A stretch of DNA of 64,000 bases from Epiperipatus broadwayi (lineage: Eukaryota > Onychophora > Udeonychophora > Euonychophora > Peripatidae). Numbering within the stretch: position 1 is the first letter of the stretch; the number at the start of each line of letters is the position of its first letter. Below the pieces are notes generated by a model. That model ran no database searches, was not told the origin of the DNA, and was given only the letters and a program-made list of their open reading frames with translations. This document shows positions 1 to 13,200 of this stretch, piece by piece. Made by a program: the position numbers and the translations under genes. The stretch lies in assembly GCA_028023455.1 (NCBI GenBank), contig JAQFVV010012416.1, positions 5,065,594 to 5,129,593 on the forward strand, written 5' to 3'.

Positions 1-495
1 TTGTACATCCATATAAAAATCTTCTACTACTTCATCACCATGAGAACTTGTTGGGGCATAAACCTGAATTATCTGCATTTGGTATCTGCTATTAAGTTGT
101 ATAACTAATGTTGCCACTCTGTCCGATACACTATCAATCTCTACAATGTTGTTCTTCCACTTTTTATTTATAATGAATCCTACTCCACTTGTACTTCCAA
201 TATTTGTGCCTTTATAATAGAGTACATGTCCACTTTTTAAATCAATTGTCTCTTCACCTTTTCTTGTAACTTCACAAAGTCCAATAATGTCCATTTAATA
301 TAAAGACAGTTTTTCTTCTAATTCTTGCAATCTTCCTTCACTTGAAGGTTATCCGCAATTGTAAGTACCTAAATAAAAAGTTGTCATCAAATGGCAGCCT
401 GGGTCCGCAATCAGGGGATTCTTAGCACCCTCCGCCTTCGGCCACCAACCACTGCCTTGGTTGGTGACTTTACAGCCTCCTGGGAATAAGAGCCA
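1..495 (-). mobile_element. RTE-type LINE fragment, endonuclease domain (runs off left edge)
   Basis: On the minus strand an open frame from 294 to the window edge starts MDIIGLCEVTRKGEE and continues with SGVGFIINKKWKN and QIIQVYAPTSSH, typical of the apurinic-like endonuclease domain of RTE-class non-LTR retrotransposons. Upstream, to about 495, the same frame reads GTYNCG and WWPKAEGAKNP, interrupted by stops. The matching segment of another copy lies at about 30.47-30.62 kb (NNIVEIDSVSDR is shared). It is the least decayed LINE stretch in the window, but still has at least one stop. Confidence 0.8.
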
Positions 496-1083
496 TGATT
501 TATTTTTGTCTGTCATAATCGTATATATGTATTGGAAAAATATTTATTATTTACACAAACATTCATTCTGCCTTATTAGGCAACTGAGAAGAAAGACCAA
601 TAAACTGACCACGCTGACCTAATGCATGTTGGTGAGCAGCCCATCCATGTTCATATTCTATATAAATAATCACATAGTAATAACAGCTGCAATGACAAGA
701 ACGTATGGAATGGACATTAGAAATTTGCCCTGCTCGGTTCCTTTAAGGCCTCCAAGAGGAATCAAAGGGTCTCCTTTCAGTTAATAGCAAACTCCTTTCT
801 GCAGCCTATATGTAAACATAATTGCATATGTGAACATAGCTGGCATAATATTGGGTCAAATTCAGCATGCAGAATTTAATATCTTAATGGTTATGCACTT
901 CATTCTGGAAAAGAGAACTTCTTTTTGTCACAGTTAGCAATGCATGTTGAGTTTTAGAACTGTTGGTAAAAGTTCTATATGCTCCATGTTGATCAGGGAA
1001 AAGCAAAGACTAAAAGACAAAATTATTTTTCCAAGCTGGCTTTTTTATACTATTACCAACTTTGCAAAAGACTTTTTTTTTTT
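496..1083. other. Sequence between LINE fragment and tandem repeat, nothing recognised
   Basis: About 600 bp without a convincing exon, RNA gene or repeat partner elsewhere in the window. It is AT-rich with short poly-A and poly-T runs. It lies downstream of the last visible exon of the matrix-protein gene and may be intron. Confidence 0.5.
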
Positions 1084-1196
1084 AAATTAACAAGCCAGCA
1101 ATTATTTTAATTACCTGTGTTCACAAAATTTTTTAATTAATTAAACAAGCCAGTAATTATTTTAATTACCAAGGTTTACAAAATTCTTTAATTAAA
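1084..1196. repeat. Two-copy tandem repeat, unit about 56 bp
   Basis: Two adjacent diverged copies share AACAAGCCAG, ATTATTTTAATTACC and TTCTTTAATT-like blocks. Very AT-rich; no coding capacity. Confidence 0.7.
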
Positions 1197-3134
1197 CAAG
1201 ACGACATGTTTATAGATGATACCCATTTTAATCTCTAAAATATATTCAATTGAAAATTAAAAACATACTCAAAATCTGAAACAAAGCTCATAAATAATTT
1301 TGTTTTCCAAGAACTTTTATTAATAATGATATAAGCTAATTGAGCAAAATTTTATGGATTAACATTTAATTAAGTTTTGTTCCTATAACATGATTTTCAC
1401 CACAAATTTATTTGAAATAAATTGAGTTAAAATAAATTACTTTCTTTTTTTAAAACTCTTTAAATTGACTCATTTTTATTCTAAGTATATGCTTTAATTG
1501 AGGTGTGGGTGCTTATATAATACAAACCTATATAATAGTGTAATCCAAATTATGAAACCTGAATTTGATTGACAATTACTATATTTTTAAAATAAATTAT
1601 AGATTAAGACTATTATCTATCTCAATATTATTTTAAAAATTAATTTGAGAACTATTATATGTTTACTTTCATATATTATATAAAACTAATAATACTCAAG
1701 GTCAGACAGATTTACAAATGCAAATTCACTGAAAGCAGTCAACATTTAGATTTCTTTGTATTAATATTTTCACTTTCTGGGGTCATGTTGCAATCTTTAG
1801 TGTCTATATAAATCTATTAGACAATAAATAAAGGTGGAAATAATAAAGGTGGATTTCCATCTTTATTGGTTGCCTTGACAACAGAGATTGAGATTGGTGA
1901 TTGTTATTGATATTGTCTAAATGTTGATTGTTCTCTGTAAATTTATATTATACAGTTTATCATAATCTTAAATTTGTTTTAACCAATAAATGATACTTAC
2001 TTAGATTAAAAAAAAAGATTTGGAAAAATAAAAGAAAGCAATAGTAAATTAACTTTTTAAAATCTAACTTTTTTTTCTAAATTTGTTGACTTTTTGTTGT
2101 TATTGTTGTATATTTATATTTGTATTTTACATTTATTTTATAAAATTTGATTAATATGTTTTCAGAATTAAAAACAAAATTTACTGGGAATTGAAATTGA
2201 ATGTTTTATCATGATTCTCAAAACTCTGTATATAAACGATATATTTTTCTGAAATTAGTTATAAAACCAATAATAATAGCTCATGCCTAAGTGGATTCCA
2301 TGAAATCTAGTTTAACAAATGCTGTTCTATATATTTATCATATTTCTTATACAAATGCATAGAAATAAAACATCTATATATTAAGTTAACAAATTGTAAC
2401 ATCTTTCCAGTTTATTCATTGCGCTTGGTGATCTTTCCACATAAACCAATTTAATACAATTTTCACATATCTATTTTTACTCATATATTGAAACCTTCAA
2501 AATATTTTAAAATTGTTTTCACTTTCCTTCATTAAAAAAAAAAGTACATCTTATTTGCTCTTGAAGAGTCTCGTTTAAGTACCCTCATTTTTAACTATTT
2601 CCTTTTTGAATTTTCATCTCCTTTCTGAATTATTCTTACATACTTCACATTTGTTACATTTTTTTACATTAATAATAAATTGTTGACCAATCCCATTCTA
2701 CTTTTGTCTCAACTATAATTCCCAATCACTCATACCATTTCTTTTCATGTTTACAGAATGTCTAAATATCTCTAAATTCTCCATTTTTTTCAAGATAAAT
2801 ATCCCATGTACATCCATCAGTTTTATTCTTCTCATTAATTATTAAAATTTTCTAGATTTTTCATATTTTAATTTAATTTTAATTATTTTTTATCTTTTCA
2901 TATTTTTCATATCACAACTCCAGATATTTATTATGATAATATGCAATGGTTACTACTGAAATGAAGTTAGATATTTCTGTGTATGGATTATATGTTAAAA
3001 AATCCTGAAGTTAAACGTTCCACACACCCCAAAATTATGTGCACCACAATAAACTCATTTACTTCTAAATTATCCAATTATGTTTTCAGCTTTATTTCAT
3101 TTGTTCTTTTGCTCCTTCTATTTTATATTTAATA
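1197..3134. other. AT-rich non-coding stretch with one family C repeat
   Basis: Apart from the family C repeat at 1775-1935, I see only AT-rich sequence with homopolymer runs, no splice-bounded open frame and no recognisable element. Confidence 0.5.
1775..1935 (+). repeat. Dispersed repeat, family C, copy 1
   Basis: It shares the blocks CAATCTTTAGT, CTATATAAAT, CCATCTTTATTG, TTGCCTTGACAACAGA and GATTGTTATTGATAT with 57955-58075 and 60695-60845. The order of blocks is the same in all three, so this is a dispersed repeat of about 150 bp, possibly a SINE or the end of a larger element. No reading frame. Confidence 0.65.
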
Positions 3135-3517
3135 TGATGTGATGCACTATGGCTTCTCCTTTACGGAAGTCAGGAATCTCTCAGCCTATATGCCCAGAGA
3201 AATCTGTTAGCCCCATTCCCCACCATAAGTTTTTCCCATATTTTTCTTTATCCTGCTCTATCCTATTTCCACAACATCATCTTTATCTACTCTATGCCAT
3301 TTATATCTAGACCCCCCCCCCTATTTTTTTCCAAACACAGAATAAAAACCAAGAATCCCTTTCTATATAATCACTTTGTTTATATTTATTCTCCCACAAT
3401 TGATGTGATGCACTGTGACTTCTCCTTAAACGGAATCAGGAATCTCTCAGCAACTATGCCCAGATAAACCTGTTAGCCACTTTACCTTCCGTTCCCCACT
3501 CTAAGTTTTCCCATATT
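3135..3517 (+). repeat. Pair of direct repeats of about 110 bp (3135-3245 and 3402-3517)
   Basis: Both copies contain GATGTGATGCACT, CTTCTCCTT, GGAATCTCTCAGC, ATGCCCAGA, TGTTAGCC and AAGTTTT.CCCATA in order. The spacer of about 155 bp is pyrimidine-rich and includes a C9 run. They could be ends of a small element or a local duplication. Confidence 0.65.
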
Positions 3518-4033
3518 CTGCAGAGGTCTTTGCCATCTAATGGGCAATTTAAAAGCTGCTTTCATCTTTCCTTGTGTATCAAAAATAAATGTTTTAGTAA
3601 TGTATATAGCAGCAAAGGAAAAGATTTTATAGTAACTTAATATTTTTTTTATTATCTCAATTTAAATTTATTATTAAATAGCATATTTTATAAAAAAAAA
3701 TTTTTTTTTCAATATAGTGCAATTTTGAATAAGTGCATTTAAGCGCCCTCTATTAGCTCATTTTGAAAATAAGATGTAAGATATACGAAATAGTTAAATT
3801 CTGAATTGTAAATTTATATTTTATTTTCACTCAATAGAAGCCACATAAATGCATTCATTCATAATATTAAAAAATATAATCCTGTTAGTATATTAATTAC
3901 ATAAATGATTATATATAAATTATATTCTCACATAAAAAGCTATCTCAATTTAGTAGATAAAATATCTATGTATATTTATTTTATTGTGAATCTATTACTT
4001 AAATTGTTAGAAATATCAGAAACATTTGCTTAC

Positions 4034-4272
4034 AATGCATGAACAAATTTTACATGGTGGACTGTCCCAGGTAGAGCCATTACCACGATCAATACATTCT
4101 TCACATTGAGGACAGCAAGTTCCAGGAAGTGTGATTTTTTTTTCACACCGTAAGACATCACATATAATGTTCGAACATTGCACATTTCCATCGAAGCAGA
4201 TGCATTTTTTGCAATAATTCTCAGTTTGGAATTCCATTCCATTTGCATATTCTTTTCCGTAATATAAGCAAC
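4034..4272 (-). CDS. Exon: complete VWC domain plus start of the next one
   Basis: A 239-bp exon with acceptor ATAATAG and donor GTAAGC. Two bases complete a Gly codon, then 79 codons. It begins CLYYGKEYANG, continues through YCKKCICFDG and ends its first domain with LPGTCCPQC, a full VWC of about 56 residues. It then opens another VWC with CIDRGNGSTW and CKICSC and stops in phase 0, so at least one more exon lies to the left. I found no matching exon between 1 and 4033, so the gene continues beyond the window. The overlapping ORF in another frame is a shadow. Confidence 0.92.
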
Positions 4273-7200
4273 CTATTATAAATAAGCACGTGTACATATT
4301 TGCAATGTTGTGTGACTGTATACATGAACATTTATGCACATACACATAAATTTATATACATAAATATATATAGAGTGCAATAAAAATGCCAAATTCTGAT
4401 AGTTATATATATATAACAACTATATTATAATTATATAATAAATTATTAAACTTAAGAGTATTGAACCATTAATTCTTTCTTTATCCTTATATTTTATTAA
4501 TCAATACAAAGTGAAATATCCACTTTTTATATTTAATTTTTGCTATTTATAGTGTTTAATTAGTTTAGCATTTTGATTACCTAGAAATATGACTATAATG
4601 TTTGCATTGGAAACAAAAATCTATTCTGTTAACCAACTAATGAAACCTTGATTAATCAATGAGCATTCCTAATCTCCAGATTATTGATTTAGTGAGAAAC
4701 TAATATTGAAATGTGCTTTATGCTACCACCTAATGCTTATTGATGATTCAAACATGCAATAGATGGCTCTGAAGTAGTTAATAGAGTGCATTACAATTCC
4801 TAATGCAGATATTGAAAGCATAGAAAATGTCAGGCGCTGCTTTTTTTTATGCATAATATTTCATAAAACAAATCCAAAATAATAACACAAATAATATGCT
4901 TAATCAAATTCAGATTCTCTAAATCATAATAAACATATGAAGCTTAGAATAAAAACTGCCAGTTAAGCTATCAAATCACCATGCATTTGAATAATTAATA
5001 CTGTGACTAGAGCTACGTTTTGATAAACTTACTTACAGAAAAAAAAATCAAATATTAGGTTGTTGGTATATAGAGATATACAATGAGAATTTTAGTGTAA
5101 AATATAAATATATGACCATATATTTAATAATGCTCAAACAATTTATCACAACTACTGGTTGTTCGTAATATATTTTTTTTTTTTGGTAGATCTTTCATTT
5201 TAGATATACTTAAACCTTGATTTCACCAAGCACACTCGAAACATGAAATTCTTAAAAAGATAAGTGGTTTATAATTTGGAAATTCAAAAGACGTTTGAAC
5301 ATTGGAATTGGCAGAGCTAGGCCATGGTCTATGAATCTGGAGCTGTAGAGTTTGCCACTATGTATTTTTGGCTGAACCAGCATTCTTCAGTTGAACCACA
5401 TCACAACTTTTCACATATTAAGCTGTCTTTAATTATATATTTGAAAGGTGGGTATGGTAAAATAAAAATTCTTAAGTATATCTAAGATATTAATGAGAAT
5501 TGCATTAAATGATGTTATAAGGTTGTTTATATATTAATCTTTAATTAATTGTTTATATCTGGCTTAAAAATGATTTGCTCTCAAGCCTAATAAATGATTA
5601 GTAATTATTATTAACATATTTATCTAAAGTGGACCACCACACAACACGTATGAATGCAAGCAAGACCACTTGTTATTATGAAAAGAAATGAATTTAAGGA
5701 AAAAATAGATAAAGAATTAAATTAGTAAGTGTAGGTTAGTAGAAAAAGATCCCAATGTGATTAAAAGGAAATTAATAGATATTATGAGGAAAAAATTGTA
5801 AATTTAAAAAATTTTAATAGAATAGATTATTTAAAATGTTATCCTAATAATTCAGAGCAGTTAAGATATTTATGAATATTAAGACTCTCAAAAATGGTTT
5901 TTCTTTAAGATTTATTTTTGATGTTACAGGTAGTATTAGGTTCTTTAATAATTTTTTAAAACAATTTGTTAATTTTGCGCATTACATAGTTTCTTCTTTT
6001 ACTGAGGCTTTTGTAAAATTAATAATTTTAAAATGGAAAATAATTGGGTATTTGATAGTTTGGATATTGAGAATATGTATTAATCTGTTAATATAGTAAA
6101 TAGAATTGATGTTCTTATGTATGTGTTGATTCAAAATGGATTTTTGTCAAAGAATAAAATTAAAGTTAGATTTGCTTTTATTATTGGAAGATTCTATAAT
6201 AAATCAATATTAGTATATTGTAAATACCGAACTTTTAAGATGTAATTAAAGGGGATTTGAACACAGACTTTCCTTCAGATATCCACTTCATCTTATATAA
6301 ATGATATATATATATATATTGTCATATATGAGACATCAGAGTGGTTTAAGGTCAACACGGGTATGACAACAATATTGGCATGGAATAAAAGGTTTGAGCA
6401 TTTCATCATCAGATTTTCAATAATGTGGATGACTGAAGAGTTGGAGGGTGGAGATGATTGAAGTCTATCTTAATATAAACTGAGTATTGATTATATATAT
6501 ATATATATATATGGAAGATGATAGTCTGGATCAACTGGTGAGTGCTGGTTCAGCATAAAATACATATAGTAGAGATCATTTATCTTTTCTATTTATATGT
6601 GGACATGTGTATCAGTTATATAAAATGGAATGGATAGTTGAAGGAAGCTTGGAAGATTCTATGTATTTTACATATAATGATAATTTTTATGAGTGGATAA
6701 TAGAATATTACTTCTCTTTTAATTTTATTCAGGTTATATTAATTATGCGGAAGATGAAATTATTAATAGTAACTGTGTATATTTAAAATCATTTGTTAGA
6801 TATGTTGATGATTGTTTGTTTGTACTTGAAAATGATAAATTGAAGGAGTTTCCTTCTATAAAATATGTTGTAAAAGGCAAAGGGGAGAGAGTTAGATTTT
6901 GATAAATTAAAATTTTTAGATTAATTGATGATGAGAAAAGTAAAGAATAATTGTTTGGTATGTAGTTATTATGTTAAAAATAAGGATTTAAAATCTATAA
7001 TTAAACCTGATAGCTATCAATCTGTATCTCATAAAGTAGTTCCTTTAAGAAATTATTGCTATAGAAATCAGAGATTAAATAATGAATAAGATAGCTTTGT
7101 TTCAAAAAGGTCAATTTCATAAAGATTATTTGAGTATTGGGTACTCTGATAAATTTGTTAAAATTATTTTATTTAATAGTAATTATGGTGGTGTTAATAA

Positions 7201-10200
7201 CTGTAATAATATGGAGGAACAAAGAAAAATATAATTTTATTTCTTTGCAAAACTCTCCATACAGTAGTGCCACTTAGTGCAAGCCAGAGTAATCAATAGA
7301 TGCAGGAAGGTTTGTGCATAAAATCACTATTTATTGCGTATTTATCTAATATCCCCAGACTAGTTTCTAGCTTGTGGCTTTCATCAGAGAGGATCCTGGA
7401 ATATGAGAGCACTGCATCTAGATCTTAGGATCTAATGCAACCCTCCATCAGTCACCTTTTACCTTATTAGCTAATTATAAAGCTTTGAGTCCAAAATGAA
7501 GATCCAATAATATTTTAAATTCAAGCTCATTATTATGGATATTAATTGCTTCAGGTCTGTGTGACTACACAAGCTAATGAGCTTGAATTGAAAACATTGT
7601 ATTTTCACTTTGAACTCAAAGCTCTATGGTTAGTTAATAAGGTAAAAGGTGGCTGCTGGAGGGTTGTATTAGATCCAAAAATCTACGTGCAGTGCTCTCA
7701 GATCCAAGGATCCTCAGTGATGAAAGTTACGAGCTAAAAACTAGTCTGGGGATATTGGATGAGTAAGCAATGGAAAAGGATTTTATGCACAAATCTTCTT
7801 GCATCCATTGATTACTCTAGCATGCACTAAGTGGTACTACTGTAAGGAGAGTTTTGCCTCTGTGTAAACAGCTTGTGCAAGCATAAAGAATGGTGATCAT
7901 GTGATGTTTAGTGGTTTAATATTTAGCCTTGTAATTTGTCTTCTTATAGAATTTGTAAGTAAAAATAGTAATTTGTTTAAAAATTAAAAAATTGCTTGGG
8001 AAATGGGTATTACTTTGAATAATTTATTAATTAATATAAAGGAGATTTTTGTTAAAAAAACTATCCTGGACTAGTGTTTTTGTAAAGAAGTATATATAGA
8101 TTAGAGTAGTTTGAGCTTAAATGAAAGAACATAAAAGTAGGGTCAGAAATAAATATCTTACTTCTCCTTTATATATCCCTGAAAGAGATACAGGACATAC
8201 TATTAGTGTTGATGAAATGAGGCTAAGATTATCTTCTTTGAAAGAAATGAAATAAAAAGAAAAAGTAGAATTACTCTTTATTATTTAAAATTTATAATTC
8301 TGAGTAAATTGTTTAAAAGTTCTTTTAATATTATGGGCATGTGTGATGTAATTGGGAATTGTGAGTAATATTTAATATAAATTTGTTGTTTGTTTTAGTT
8401 CTTTACACTTAAGAAGTCTGCTTGTAGCAGTGAAAACATTGGTTGTGTTTCAGAGTTTATTTTCTTTGTCTAGACTGGTTTAATTTTGAACTTGGGGTAA
8501 TTTTATTATTTTATTGACTAGTTTACCTTTAGGCTGTTAATGTTTATATATATATAAACAAATGGAGTAAATCACCCTTCCTCAGACTATGATTTAAAAG
8601 CTCTCTAAAAGTTGAACATATATGTTGAGCTATGTTTAGTTTAATATTTATAAACACATAAATGAGATATTACATGTGAGATATAGACATAAGAACTTGT
8701 TTTAGGTTGACAACAAACACAATAAGTTTACTTCCATTTAATGAAAATTAGAATACAAATAACATTAAAGTTCAGGCAAATGATTCCAAAGTAGGAAACT
8801 TTGTACCATGGTATGTGTGCAATTTAATTACGAATAACAAAGATAAGGTCCACAATATGCATGAAAGCAATAATATCTATAAGATTACCTGGTATTCAAA
8901 ATGGCCAATATTCATATGCATGTGATCAAATATAAAAAAGGTTAACATAAGAAAATATTTGAGACATTTGATCAGTGATTTTTGATCATTCTATATTGTT
9001 AAAAAAAACTTTATATTCAGTAATATTAAATTTTTAAAGCAGAATGTAATAATAAGTAAGGAAAGATCAAAGAAACAATATTTATAAATTGTAATAAACT
9101 AATTAATCAACAAGCATAAATATTCATGTTTCATGAATGTTGGTCATATTAAGAAGCAACTTAAAACATGTTTTGATTTTTAAGATGTTATGTATTAAAT
9201 ATTATAATGCATTGTTTATAAATATTATTATATTACCTTACTTAAATACCTACACATAATGGTTAAATATTTTACTTACATGTTTGATTTTGTATTTTAC
9301 CTGAACATTGTGGACAACATTCTCCTGGTCGCTGAATAGGGTACATACAAGAAACTACAGGGCATGATTCAGAATTGTCAAGACAGGTAATAATTCCTTG
9401 CTAAAAAAAAAAAAAAAAAAATTAATACGAGATTTGTTTATATAGATCAAAGGAAAAAAACACAATAGTACTGCCTGGAAAGTTAGTTAGTAACTAAAAA
9501 AGAAGGATTGAAGTTCCAATTATTTTATTTGTGAGCTAAAGTTAAGTTAAAGAATTTTGAGATTAGTGGTGATAATAAAAATCCAGTTAAGATTAAAAAG
9601 AAAATAATCTTGGAAAAAAGCTGTTCAAAATAACAAGACCTTATTGCTAAATAAACATACTGACTTTAAAAGAAGGATAAATTTATTAGATCTTTATTTG
9701 AAATATAGTGACATAATGATAGGCGATGGGAATGAGATTGAAAAATATGAAATATGGCTTTGAAGAAAGTTGACTTGGACAAGTTGAAAGAAAAAAAAGA
9801 CCAATGAAAAAGAAAATTTAAAAAATCAATATAGAAAGAAAATTGTCTAATATGATAAAATTGAGAAAAGTCAAATTTCTGGAACACATTTTGAAACATG
9901 ATGTTTTTCTATGGAATGTTTTGAGGATAAAGTTTGGGGAAAATATTAAAAGATAAATCTAGATTCATCTTTAAATAATATGATAGCAATAGGCAACACT
10001 TAAGGTATATTAAATGCTTCACATGATAGTAAGTTGTATGTATACTTTTATTGTTCTTTTTTTTTTAAAGTGATAGAAGAGAATAAAAGTCTCAAGTGTA
10101 TAAAACAACATTCTGGTATTGGTAGGAAATTTATTTCTGCAATAAAAATAAAAAGATGAAAATATTACTAAAAAGAGAGATGACATGAAATGTGTAGAAG

Positions 10201-13200
10201 AATTTTATCAAGAATTATATAATAAAGAACAAGGAAAAATATCTCCTACAACTACAAATTGTCCAGAATTCTAAATAAAAAGTGAGATTATGCAATTAAA
10301 TTTATGAAAAAAGGAAAGCTCCAGATAATAGTGGAATTATAATCAATATCTTAAAAGAAGTAGGTGAAGAAATAAAAAAACAGTTGGCAAAATTATATAC
10401 CAAATGTCTAAATGACAAAAGTGTAGCATATGATTGGAGAATGCAGTATTAATATTAATATTTAAAAAAAGTGATAAAGAAAATATTAGAACTTACAGAT
10501 CTATCAGTCTTTTATCAGTTCTATACAAAACTTTTACCAAGATAATTGCAACTCATCTATAGTCAAGCTAGATTTAAAAGTGGGTTTAGTACAGTGGATC
10601 ATATCCAAGTGTTGAAAGAAGTTGGAGAAAAGAGCAATGAAATGAGTTGCCATTATGCTTTGGATATGTAGATATTCTGATGAATATTTATAAAAATGCA
10701 ACAGAAATAATTAGATTACATAATGATACAAAGAAGATTAATATTGAGAAGGGTGTACGGCAGGGTGATTCCATATCCCTAAAACTTTTTACAATGGTTT
10801 TGCAAGAAGTATTTTTGTGAATTAAAATGGAAAGCTATGGAAGTAAAAGACAAATGGTGATTATTTAAGTCATTCAGATTTTTCAGATAATGTAATTGTT
10901 TTAGCAAATAATGTTTTAGAATTTAAAAAAATGTTGCCAAGAGTTATCAGATGAAAGTAAGAAAGCAGAACTAAAGATAAATGTTAAAAAGACTAATGTT
11001 CAATGACTTTTTTTTTAAAAAAAATAAAGATTGATAATGACACATTAGAAGAGGTTAACAACTCCAAATATCTTGATCAAATTTTTACTCGGAAACTGAA
11101 TGGATGAAATTAATCATAGAATTAAACTTGGTTGGAGTATTTTTGGTAGAAATAATTTAATATTAAAAGAAAATATGCCTTTGTGTTTGAAAATGAAGAT
11201 ATTTAAATGTATTTAACCAGTTCTTCCTTTCAGGTCTGAGACTTGAACATTTAACAGAAAGGCAATGCAGAAGGTTCATATCATTCAAGCAAGTATGGGA
11301 AGATACATGTTAGGAATAACAATAAAAGATTGAAAATGAAATCCATGCACAAAAGAACAAGCACTGAAAGAATTAAGAGACTGACATGGAGTTGGGCTGG
11401 ACATATATCTAGAAGAGATTATAATAGATGGACAATTGAAATCATAAACTGGATTCCAAGATATTGTAAAAGACCTAGAAAGAAATCACACATAAGATGG
11501 ATAGATGAAATAAGGAAGTGTGTTGGACTGATATGGAGAAGAGAGGCTAAAGATTGGAGAAAATGGATTGAACTTGGAGAGACACCCCCCCCCATCCTAC
11601 AGGGAATCGATAATGGTAGAAAATGATGATGTTAAATACGAAATGATTTAATTTCCAACTTTTAACAAAACTAGTTAAGGCAAAAAAAATTGGGTTAAAT
11701 GAAAAGTATCAAAAAGGAGTATAATTTACAATTAAAAGTGTAATTTATAAGTTACTTTTGTATAGAAAAAATATTGCATTGATCAAAAATGAATAAAATA
11801 TTACTTTTTTTATATATAATTATTTTCCACAGGAGAACTGGTTAACTATACTTGCATTTTCACAGACTCACATGAAAAATAATTTTATATTTTACTCTTA
11901 TTTAATGATTATCTTTATACATATATATTCATGTGTTCTTTACTTCTTTTATCATAATTATAAATTATTTAAAATTAGATAAAGTCATATACATCAAAAC
12001 AGAAAAATGAAGTATTAAAACAAAGGCTACTTAATTATTTAAACAATACTCTCTTTTTTTTGTTAACATTTCAAATAATTCTATATTTTAAATAATCTCA
12101 TTTGAAATAATTATATGTTTGACTATTTTTCATTATCTAATTTTAAATGTCTTTAGAAAACAACCAAACTTTATTTAAACTTTTCAAATACATTTGTTTG
12201 TTAGTTATAACATACAGGTTAATATATAACACATTTTGAGTGATATTATTCTCCTCTCTTCTTCAGATGTTGCTGGCCTGACCAGTAAAACTCTTAGCAT
12301 GGGAATCGAACCTGGACCTTTAAATTCGTGAATATTCACTTTACCAACTGAGCTTTTGACAGATTACCTCAGCTGATTAGAGCATTACATTAAGTTCAAT
12401 ATCCACTAATCTAAAGGTCCAAATTCCATGCCCATGCTAGTATTGTTGCTAGTCAGGTCAGCAATACCTGAAGAAGAGAGAATAAATATCCCTCAAAACG
12501 CTGTGTTATATACTAACCTGTGTGCTATAAGTAACAGTTGAATATATTTGGAAAGCTTAAATAAAGTTTAAAATTTTTTATAAATACATTCAATATTTAA
12601 TATTAGATTTTGGAAATAGTCCAATACATAATTACTACTAAAATGCCATCAGGGCAAATCTTCAGACAATAATCTACTTTTTACATTTAAATTTTTGCAA
12701 TGTTCAAATTTAATTAAATAATATTAATTAAGTTGTTCAACAATCTTTTTCAAATAGAGTTAATTCAAATTAAGAGTTGGGCAATAACATTGTATAATAT
12801 CCAATTATTATTTAATGATAATGAACACTGGTAGCTTTGAATTATAGATGTTCTATTAAAAACACAAGTCTTCAACATTACTTAGCTCTTTAAATAAACT
12901 AAAAACAATCAGTAAAATAAATTTGATTTTAATAAAGTTAGTATTTATACTATTTTAGTGTTTTATATATATTGTAAACGATCAATTTGTTATACAGTAA
13001 CTCGGGCGCCCCTGATGGTAACATCAGGAAATATCTTGAGCATATGCATTATTTATATATGTTAATATGATTATGAAATATTTTTATTTAATATATGATG
13101 ATGAAAGTAACCAATACATTTCCTACTATGTTTAATACCAAGTAAATCACATAGACCATGAGTTATTTCTGATAAAATGGATATGAAATTAATATACAGA

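Larger units (their letters stand above)
5690..8390 (+). mobile_element. Penelope-like element, decayed reverse transcriptase, interrupted twice
   Basis: Reading across frameshifts on the plus strand, 5872-5990 gives an LR.I.DVTGSI... segment with KFL/FLKQF-like and IVSSFTEAFVKL blocks. Near 6055-6085 another frame reads SLDIENMY, matching the S-F-D-V-x-S-M-Y-T block of Penelope RTs. At 6786-6830 comes SFVRYVDDCLFVLEN (YVDD catalytic box), then KFLD and YYVKN.DLKSIIKPDSYQS with HK...LRNYCYR, as in Penelope thumb regions. Stops and frameshifts make it inactive. A family B-like segment interrupts it at about 6241-6600 and a family A element at 7248-7915. I could not find a GIY-YIG endonuclease. 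Assignment rests on motif order; a search against Penelope RTs would decide. Confidence 0.68.

Noticed and set aside
7546-7737. 63-residue plus-strand frame
   Set aside because: Lies in the palindromic centre of a family A element; no protein signature.
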